Source: an uncultured Oscillospiraceae bacterium
Lineage (GTDB): Bacteria; Bacillota; Clostridia; Oscillospirales; Oscillospiraceae
Direction: 5' to 3'
NCBI GenBank assembly: GCA_934546725.1
Contig: CAKTED010000099.1
Coordinates: 1 to 6,126, forward strand
DNA: 6,126 nt
Shown here: piece by piece, positions 1-6,126 of the stretch
Layout of the letters: each line of letters begins with the position of its first letter
How positions within the stretch are numbered: the first letter of the stretch is position 1
Translations under genes and position numbers: made by a program
The notes under the pieces: model-generated
What the model saw: the letters and a program-made list of their open reading frames with translations, nothing else
The model's database searches: none
Told to the model about the DNA's origin: nothing

Positions 1-63
1 GAGCTAATCTGTTCTGCCGGACGATGTTCACAAAAAATTTTTACTTTTTTATGCAAATTGGAC

Positions 64-95
64 TTGCATAATTGATAAACATGGATTATTATAAT
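64..95 (+). promoter_or_regulatory. Probable sigma-A promoter of groESL
   Basis: An AT-rich stretch just before the CIRCE operator holds TTGCAT (64-69) and, 17 bases later, TATTAT (87-92). A perfect TATAAT overlaps it at 90-95, but its spacing from the same -35 would be 20. Either -10 puts transcription start at about 99-103, so the operator covers the start site, as is usual for HrcA-controlled operons. The -35 is weak (3 of 6 matches), so the exact elements are uncertain although a promoter here is very likely. Confidence 0.6.
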
Positions 96-100
96 AATCG

Positions 101-127
101 TTAGCACTCAGATAGTTTGAGTGCTAA
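101..127 (+). promoter_or_regulatory. CIRCE operator (HrcA binding site)
   Basis: TTAGCACTC (101-109), a 9-base spacer, then GAGTGCTAA (119-127) is an exact match to the CIRCE consensus. In Bacillota the repressor HrcA binds this inverted repeat in front of groES-groEL and hrcA-grpE-dnaK and releases it on heat shock or chaperonin titration. It lies directly downstream of the predicted -10 and 71 bases before the groES start. The transcript would begin with this sequence, so it could also fold as a 5' mRNA hairpin. hrcA itself is not in the window. Confidence 0.97.
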
Positions 128-151
128 ACGCCGGAAAACAGAGAATCAGGC

Positions 152-482
<331 letters not shown>

Positions 483-508
483 TTTTTGCCGCTTTTCTAT
501 TTTTATAA

Positions 509-2164
<1,656 letters not shown>

Positions 2165-2205
2165 TAAAAAGCCGCAGAAACACTTGTAACAGCTGAATAT
2201 TTGAC

Positions 2206-2250
2206 AAAAAGCTCTCCCCTGTGAGCAAAAGTCACGGGGGAGAGCTTTTT
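2206..2250 (+). terminator. Intrinsic terminator of groESL
   Basis: The arms 2206-2224 and 2232-2250 form a 19-bp stem with one G-T wobble (2220/2236) and a 7-base loop (2225-2231). The stem has a GC-rich core (GCTCTCCCC against GGGGGAGAGC) and ends in TTTTT at 2246-2250, about 40 bases after the groEL stop. The left arm starts with AAAAA, so the structure could also terminate transcription from the opposite strand. This is a very strong Rho-independent terminator. Confidence 0.93.
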
Positions 2251-2344
2251 ATGCCGGAACGGATCCGCCCAAAGTATGGGCGGACTATGAATTATGCCTG
2301 CAAATACAGCGAAAAGCAGAGCGTGTTTGGGCAGATATTGCGGG
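2251..2344. other. Intergenic stretch with a 7-bp hairpin and no convincing gene
   Basis: TCCGCCC (2264-2270) and GGGCGGA (2278-2284) form a perfect 7-bp stem with a 7-base loop and no U-tract. GCCCAAA at 2267-2273 can alternatively pair with TTTGGGC at 2326-2332. A 45-codon open frame (2251-2388, + strand) begins at an ATG touching the groEL terminator. Its only ribosome-binding-like sequence, GGAG at 2239-2242, is buried in the terminator stem and its codon use is unremarkable, so I do not call it a gene. A minus-strand frame also crosses this stretch, but it continues antisense into the end of groEL and looks like a shadow. Confidence 0.4.
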
Positions 2345-2373
2345 TTGTAATACACGGCGCGCCAGGATATAAT
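2345..2373 (+). promoter_or_regulatory. Orphan promoter facing the 2387-2430 hairpin
   Basis: TTGTAA (2345-2350, 4 of 6 matches to TTGACA) is followed after exactly 17 bases by a perfect TATAAT (2368-2373). Transcription would start at about 2380, only some 7 bases before a strong hairpin that ends in T residues. No coding region follows before fhs at 2731, so this promoter would give either a very short RNA or read-through into the fhs leader. The sequence match is good, but activity is unproven. Confidence 0.45.
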
Positions 2374-2386
2374 TTTGAAAAGAAAT

Positions 2387-2430
2387 AAAATACGCAGAAG
2401 CCCGGTTCTTCAAAGGCTTCTGCGTATTTT
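2387..2430 (+). terminator. Second terminator-like perfect hairpin
   Basis: The arms 2387-2402 and 2415-2430 are perfectly complementary over 16 bp, from AAAATACGCAGAAGCC to its inverse, around a 12-base loop (2403-2414). The 3' arm ends in TATTTT, giving a U-tract, and the 5' arm starts with AAAA, so it could work in both directions. It may back up the groEL terminator, or end a short RNA made from the promoter at 2345-2373. No gene converges on it from the right within the window. Confidence 0.75.
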
Positions 2431-2496
2431 GTAAATACTGTTATTAAAATAGCTGTCCCGCCGGAAAAAACAGCTTACTTATGCATATGAAACACA

Positions 2497-2555
2497 TATT
2501 TTTCAGTATACAATATTCCGGAGCAGATTTGAAGAGGGAATATGACTGTAAAATA
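2497..2555. repeat. Long interrupted inverted repeat upstream of fhs
   Basis: Three blocks pair in order: TATTTT (2497-2502) with AAAATA (2550-2555), CAGT (2504-2507) with ACTG (2545-2548), and ATATTCC (2513-2519) with GGAATAT (2537-2543). They are separated by a T-T mismatch and a 5/1 internal loop, around a 17-base loop. The total is 17 bp in an AT-rich, non-coding stretch (2431-2639) where I see no gene. It could be an operator, an RNA fold or chance. Its distance from the fhs promoter (about 85 bases) makes a simple repressor site less likely. Confidence 0.35.
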
Positions 2556-2639
2556 GCTAATTAAAAGGGCGGAAACATGAGCCGATTTTCCCATTATGCC
2601 GAAAAGCGAACCTGCTCAGTAATATTTGACAGGAAGGTG

Positions 2640-2668
2640 TTGACAAGGCGTGATATTGAAGTTACAAT
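2640..2668 (+). promoter_or_regulatory. Promoter of the fhs-fchA-folD operon
   Basis: A perfect TTGACA (2640-2645), a 17-base spacer and TACAAT (2663-2668, 5 of 6 matches) make a near-consensus vegetative promoter. Start of transcription is expected at about 2675, giving a leader of roughly 55 bases before fhs. That is too short for the known folate or ZTP riboswitches, and I see no match to their conserved cores. A second TTGACA lies 14 bases upstream (2626-2631), without a good -10 at normal spacing. Confidence 0.85.
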
Positions 2669-2730
2669 AGGGCCATGAGATATGAACACGTTCAAAATTC
2701 ATTTCAGTTCATGGAAGGAGAAGGAGACAC

Positions 2731-4407
2731 ATGGAGTACAAAAGTGATATCGAGATCGCGCAGGCCGCTCATCCGAAGAATATAAAGGAGATCGCGGCGA
2801 AGCTCGGACTTACTGAGGAACAGTTCGATTACTACGGAAAATACAAGGCAAAGGTCGATTACAGAAGCATAAAGGCCCCTGAGGGACACAAGGCAAAGCT
2901 GGTGCTTGTTTCGGCCATAAACCCCACCCCGGCAGGCGAAGGAAAGACCACCACGACGGTCGGCGTTGGCGACGCTCTTGCAAGATTGGGAAAGAAAACC
3001 GTCATTGCGCTTCGTGAGCCCTCTCTCGGACCGGTGTTCGGCGTAAAAGGCGGAGCGGCCGGAGGCGGATACGCTCAGGTCATCCCCATGGAGGATATCA
3101 ACCTGCATTTCACCGGCGACTTCCACGCCATCGGCGCGGCGAACAATCTTTTGGCTGCAATGATCGACAACCACATCTACCATGGCAATGAGCTCAACAT
3201 CGATCCTCGCCGCGTAATCTGGAGACGCTGCGTTGACATGAACGATCGCCAGCTCAGAAACGTTGTTGACGGACTTGGCGGAAAGGCTCAGGGGTCTCCC
3301 CGCGAGGACGGCTTTGACATAACGGTTGCCAGCGAGGTAATGGCAGCGCTGTGTCTTGCAAGCGACCTGCAGGATCTCAAGGAGCGTTTTTCAAAAATTC
3401 TTGTGGCGTATACGAGAGACGGCAAGCCAGTTACGGCGGGACAGCTGAAGGCTCATGGAGCAATGGCGGTGCTGCTCAAGGACGCCATAAAGCCCAACCT
3501 GGTCCAGACGCTCGAGGGAACGCCCTGCTTCATTCACGGCGGCCCCTTCGCCAATATCGCGCATGGCTGCAACTCCGTTATCGCAACGCAGACGGCCATG
3601 AAGCTTGGCGACTACGTTGTTACCGAGGCAGGCTTCGGCGCCGATCTTGGCGCAGAGAAGTTTATAGATATCAAGTGCCGCCTTACGGGTCTTCGGCCTG
3701 ATGCCGTTATCATTGTTGCAACCATCAAGGCTTTGAAGTATAATGGTGGCGTACCGAAGGCTGACGTGGGCAAGGAGAACCTCGAGGCTCTTGAAAAGGG
3801 TCTGCCGAACCTGCTCAAGCACGTTGAAAATATCACTCAGGTCTTCCATCTCCCGGCGGTCGTTGCGCTCAACCGTTTTGTGAACGATACCGACGCGGAA
3901 ATCGAGCTTGTTACCCGCAAGTGCGCCGAGCTTGGCGTTAACGTCAAGCTTTCGGAGGTTTGGGGCAAGGGCGGAGAAGGCGGCGAGGAGCTGGCAAAGG
4001 AAGTTATAAAGCTCTGCGAGCAGCCGAATAACGACTTCAGCTTCAGCTATGACCTTGACCAGCCTCTTAAGGAAAAAATCAGGACGATCGCAAAGAAAAT
4101 TTACGGCGCGGATGACGTCGACTTCCTCCAGACGGCCTCGAATGAACTGGATAACCTTGAAAAGCTCGGCTACGGCAAGTTGCCGATCTGCATGGCCAAA
4201 ACGCAGTATTCACTTACGGATAACGAAAAGCTGCTCGGCAGACCGGTCGGCTTCAGGATCACCATCCGCCAGGTCACGCTCAGCGCGGCTGCGGGCTTCG
4301 TTGTGGCCATCACGGGCGCGATCATGAAAATGCCCGGCCTGCCAAAGGTGCCTTCGGCTGAAAAAATCGATATAGATGCGGACGGAAAGATCGTAGGCCT
4401 GTTCTGA
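2731..4407 (+). CDS. fhs: Formate-tetrahydrofolate ligase (10-formyl-THF synthetase)
   Basis: Fhs joins formate to tetrahydrofolate using ATP, giving 10-formyl-THF. It is cytosolic and is the entry point of formate into folate one-carbon metabolism, including the methyl branch of the Wood-Ljungdahl pathway. The product is 558 aa, the usual length. The ATP-binding loop [12 protein letters not shown] is at 65-76. The first family signature [11 protein letters not shown] is at 104-114, followed by [10 protein letters not shown] (121-130). The second signature reads [12 protein letters not shown] at 329-340, with Lys where many members have Arg. Trp411, in the VWGKGGEGG segment, lies where the Moorella enzyme stacks folate. 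ATG at 2731 follows a purine-rich double ribosome binding site (AAGGAG at 2715-2720 and 2721-2726). An upstream ATG at 2711 is out of frame. It is the first gene of the operon, with its own strong promoter. The identification is secure. Confidence 0.98.
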   Translation: MEYKSDIEIAQAAHPKNIKEIAAKLGLTEEQFDYYGKYKAKVDYRSIKAPEGHKAKLVLVSAINPTPAGEGKTTTTVGVGDALARLGKKTVIALREPSLGPVFGVKGGAAGGGYAQVIPMEDINLHFTGDFHAIGAANNLLAAMIDNHIYHGNELNIDPRRVIWRRCVDMNDRQLRNVVDGLGGKAQGSPREDGFDITVASEVMAALCLASDLQDLKERFSKILVAYTRDGKPVTAGQLKAHGAMAVLLKDAIKPNLVQTLEGTPCFIHGGPFANIAHGCNSVIATQTAMKLGDYVVTEAGFGADLGAEKFIDIKCRLTGLRPDAVIIVATIKALKYNGGVPKADVGKENLEALEKGLPNLLKHVENITQVFHLPAVVALNRFVNDTDAEIELVTRKCAELGVNVKLSEVWGKGGEGGEELAKEVIKLCEQPNNDFSFSYDLDQPLKEKIRTIAKKIYGADDVDFLQTASNELDNLEKLGYGKLPICMAKTQYSLTDNEKLLGRPVGFRITIRQVTLSAAAGFVVAITGAIMKMPGLPKVPSAEKIDIDADGKIVGLF

Positions 4408-4419
4408 CAGGAAACAGGC
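4397..4419 (+). other. Hairpin enclosing the fhs stop codon
   Basis: GCCTGTT (4397-4403) and AACAGGC (4413-4419) form a 7-bp stem whose 9-base loop contains the fhs TGA stop (4405-4407). There is no T-run after it, so it is not a terminator. It may protect the 3' end of a processed fhs message, or be chance. Confidence 0.35.
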
Positions 4420-4441
4420 AGGGTCTGACCGGTTAGGTACT

Positions 4442-4482
4442 CGAAATGCCGGCGGACGTAGCTTATGTTCGCCGGTATTTTG
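4442..4482 (+). terminator. Attenuator-like hairpin in the fhs-fchA spacer
   Basis: The arms 4442-4457 and 4467-4482 pair over 16 positions, three of them G-T wobbles, around a 9-base loop (4458-4466). The core is GCC GGC GGA C against G TTC GCC GGT. A short TATTTT run (4476-4481) forms the end of the 3' arm, too short for an efficient terminator. In the 102-base gap between two genes of one pathway it is best read as a partial terminator or an RNA-processing/stability element that would lower fchA-folD expression relative to fhs. Confidence 0.55.
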
Positions 4483-4509
4483 CTCTCGGTACGAAAAGGA
4501 GGGGCTTAA

Positions 4510-5139
4510 ATGGCAATAGTACAGTGGTCGTGCGAAAGGTTCGTGGACGAGACCTTTTCCAAAGCACCGGCGCCGGGCGGCGGCGGTGTGGCGGCGATGG
4601 CGGGAGCGCTCGGAACGGCTCTTGCCGGAATGGTTTGCAATCTCACGAGCGGAAAGAAAAAATATGCGGCGTATGAGGCCGACATTCAGCGCATAATAGC
4701 CGAGGCCGAAAGCATGAAGAACGAGCTGATGGCGCTTATCGACAAGGATGCGGAAAACTTCATTCCGCTGTCCAGAGTGTATGGCATGCCGTCCTCAACG
4801 GATGAGGAAAAGAAGCTCAAACAGGAAAAAATGCAGGCGGCGCTGCTGGTTGCCATAGCTGCGCCGATAGAGATCATGAAAATAGCCGCAGGGGCCGTTT
4901 CGCTTCATGAGAAGCTGCTTGAAAAGGGCTCCACGCTCGCCGTTTCGGACGTGGGCTGCGGGGTGCTCTGCCTTAAGGCGGCAATACAGAGCGCATGGCT
5001 GAACGTATTGATAAACCTCAGGAGCATAACTGACGAGGCGTATGTAAAAAGTGTCAGGGACGAGCTTGTCCCCCTGATGGAGCAGAGTACAGGGCTTTGC
5101 GATGAAATTTATGAAAAGGTAACAGATAAGCTGAGCTGA
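4510..5139 (+). CDS. fchA: Methenyltetrahydrofolate cyclohydrolase (cyclodeaminase family)
   Basis: FchA interconverts 10-formyl-THF and 5,10-methenyl-THF, the step between Fhs and the methylene-THF dehydrogenase. The product is 209 aa, typical for a stand-alone member of the formiminotransferase-cyclodeaminase C-terminal family (PF04961). It is helical and cytosolic. Family features are the N-terminal APAPGGGGVAAMAGALG (19-35, with Gly where the usual PGGGS has Ser), IDKDAENF (77-84), AAPIEIMK (117-124), SDVGCG (146-151) and NVLINLRSI (165-173). No formiminotransferase domain is attached, and the neighbours are fhs and folD, so cyclohydrolase is preferred over formimino-THF cyclodeaminase, which sequence alone cannot exclude. 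AAGGAGG (4496-4502) lies 7 bases before the ATG. Another frame opening at ATG 4446 is an overlapping shadow. Confidence 0.9.
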   Translation: MAIVQWSCERFVDETFSKAPAPGGGGVAAMAGALGTALAGMVCNLTSGKKKYAAYEADIQRIIAEAESMKNELMALIDKDAENFIPLSRVYGMPSSTDEEKKLKQEKMQAALLVAIAAPIEIMKIAAGAVSLHEKLLEKGSTLAVSDVGCGVLCLKAAIQSAWLNVLINLRSITDEAYVKSVRDELVPLMEQSTGLCDEIYEKVTDKLS

Positions 5140-5178
5140 GACCCGGCTGTATGATAACGAAAAGGAGACGATCTGATA

Positions 5179-6084
5179 ATGAGCGCACAGGTATTGGACT
5201 GCAAGCTGGTTGCACAGGCAATAAAGGATGAATGCAAAAAGGAAGCGGATGCCCTCAGGGCCAGGGGAATCACCCCGAAGCTCGGCATATTCCGCGTAGG
5301 CGCGAAGGGTCCGGATCTTTCGTACGAAAAGGGCGCTACGGCCACGATGAACGAGTCCGGAATTGAGGTAGAGGTTTTTGCTCTGCCCGAGGACGTTACT
5401 CAGGATGAATACATCGAAAAATTCAGAGCCGTAAACGCCGATCCCGCGATCCATGGCATACTCGCCTTCAGACCGCTCGATAATATTGACGAAAACGTCG
5501 CTATCTCCGATAATCTTGATCCGCTCAAGGATGTGGATTCCTGCACCATCGCCAATATGGGCAAGGTCGTCATCGGCGACCCCACAGGTCTCTATCCCTG
5601 CACGGCCAGCGCTATCATGGAGATACTGGACTACTATAATATAGACGTAAAGGGCAAAAACGTGGCCGTCATAAATAACTCAAACGTTATCGGAAAGCCC
5701 GTTTCCATGATGCTTACCAATCGCTTTGCTACCGTTACCATCTGCCATGTGTTCACAAAGGACACGAAGGCCATCTGCCTTGACGCCGATATCGTCATCT
5801 GCGCCGTACCGGTGGAGAACGTGGTGAAGGCGGAGCAGATAAAGCCCGGCGCCATCGTTATTGACGCAACGGTCATCAGAAAGAAGGCCGTGGATGCGGA
5901 GGGCAACCCGATCATGAACGAGAAGACCGGCAAGCAGAAAGTGGTCACGGTCGGCTGCTGCGAGGACGCGGTAAACGAGGTCGCCGGTATGAAGACCCCG
6001 GTACCCGGCGTCGGCTCCATAACGTCCGCTCTTCTTGCAAAGAACCTTATAAAGGCCTGCAAGCTGCAGAACAATATTCAGTAA
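5179..6084 (+). CDS. folD: Divergent FolD-family methylene-THF dehydrogenase, probably without cyclohydrolase activity
   Basis: FolD normally oxidises 5,10-methylene-THF to methenyl-THF with NAD(P)+ and then hydrolyses it to 10-formyl-THF. This 301-aa protein has both family domains: an N-terminal catalytic part (about 1-140) and a Rossmann part (about 141-290) with SNVIGKP (168-174). Tyr49, DVD (118-120) and PCT (140-142) are kept. Gapless alignment from Tyr49 to Gly61 puts Ala53 where E. coli has catalytic Lys54. The usual QLPLP reads FRPLD (97-101), replacing Gln98 by Phe. The usual PGGVGP reads PGVGS (276-280). Loss of Lys and Gln predicts a dehydrogenase-only enzyme, with adjacent fchA supplying the cyclohydrolase. 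Cofactor choice (NAD or NADP) is not resolved. There are ten cysteines. ATG at 5179 follows AAAGGAG (5161-5167) by 11 bases; the gap after fchA is 39 bases, so they are co-transcribed. Confidence 0.9.
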   Translation: MSAQVLDCKLVAQAIKDECKKEADALRARGITPKLGIFRVGAKGPDLSYEKGATATMNESGIEVEVFALPEDVTQDEYIEKFRAVNADPAIHGILAFRPLDNIDENVAISDNLDPLKDVDSCTIANMGKVVIGDPTGLYPCTASAIMEILDYYNIDVKGKNVAVINNSNVIGKPVSMMLTNRFATVTICHVFTKDTKAICLDADIVICAVPVENVVKAEQIKPGAIVIDATVIRKKAVDAEGNPIMNEKTGKQKVVTVGCCEDAVNEVAGMKTPVPGVGSITSALLAKNLIKACKLQNNIQ

Positions 6085-6115
6085 CGGCCTGGACGCTTTT
6101 CCCGTGAAGGAGGAT

Positions 6116-6126
6116 ATGAGTAATGA
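6116..6126 (+). CDS. Start of a further operon gene, cut by the window end
   Basis: AAGGAGG at 6107-6113, 22 bases after the folD stop, is an excellent ribosome binding site, so another gene begins here. Two ATGs follow in different frames: 6116, only 2 bases from the site, and 6123, 9 bases away. Spacing favours 6123, but only four bases of that frame are visible, so neither the start nor the product can be decided. In clostridial one-carbon clusters metV/metF-type genes or other folate enzymes may follow folD; nothing here shows which. Confidence 0.5.

Noticed and set aside
2201..2206. TTGACA at the foot of the groEL terminator
   Set aside because: No -10 element follows at usable spacing (2224-2229 reads AGCAAA), so it is not a promoter.
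2577..2678. 33-codon + strand frame upstream of fhs
   Set aside because: It spans the strong fhs promoter and would end near the transcription start, has only a poor ribosome-binding-like GGG, and matches nothing I recognise.
2431..2730. Possible folate, ZTP or glycine riboswitch controlling fhs
   Set aside because: The predicted leader after the promoter at 2640-2668 is only about 55 bases, and I could not find the conserved cores of these riboswitch classes anywhere in the gap.
4446..4676. 76-codon + strand frame starting in the fhs-fchA spacer
   Set aside because: It begins inside the spacer hairpin, has no ribosome binding site, and overlaps the conserved N-terminus of fchA in another frame; its Arg/Gly-rich product is typical of a shadow.

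Overview
The window reads as chromosomal DNA of an anaerobic Gram-positive bacterium of the class Clostridia (Bacillota). The evidence is a perfect CIRCE operator in front of groES-groEL, strong AGGAGG-type ribosome binding sites on every gene, vegetative TTGACA/TATAAT-type promoters, intrinsic terminators, and a formate-tetrahydrofolate one-carbon cluster of the kind common in clostridia. I cannot place it to genus. All recognised genes are on the + strand and no mobile element, CRISPR array, rRNA or tRNA is visible.

Region 1 (1-2250) is a complete chaperonin operon: promoter (about 64-95), CIRCE operator (101-127), a small GC-rich leader hairpin, groES (198-482), groEL (530-2164) and a 19-bp-stem intrinsic terminator (2206-2250). 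It should be repressed by HrcA and induced by heat or protein-folding stress.

Region 2 (2165-2730) is a 566-base stretch with no convincing gene but several structures. After the groEL terminator come a 7-bp hairpin (2264-2284), a good orphan promoter (2345-2373) that runs straight into a second perfect terminator-like hairpin (2387-2430), a long interrupted inverted repeat (2497-2555), and a near-consensus promoter (2640-2668) for the next operon.

Region 3 (2731-6126) is a tetrahydrofolate one-carbon operon: fhs (formate-THF ligase), fchA (methenyl-THF cyclohydrolase), a FolD-family methylene-THF dehydrogenase, and the first bases of a further gene. Together the three enzymes interconvert formate, 10-formyl-THF, 5,10-methenyl-THF and 5,10-methylene-THF. 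This serves either the methyl branch of the Wood-Ljungdahl pathway or one-carbon supply for purines, serine/glycine and thymidylate; the window does not show which.

The most interesting point is that the FolD homologue lacks the residues expected for cyclohydrolase activity (Ala at the catalytic Lys position, Phe at the partner Gln position) while a dedicated cyclohydrolase is encoded next to it. This suggests a dehydrogenase-only FolD working with FchA. I found no wholly new system; the other leads are RNA structures in the 2165-2730 gap and in the fhs-fchA spacer.
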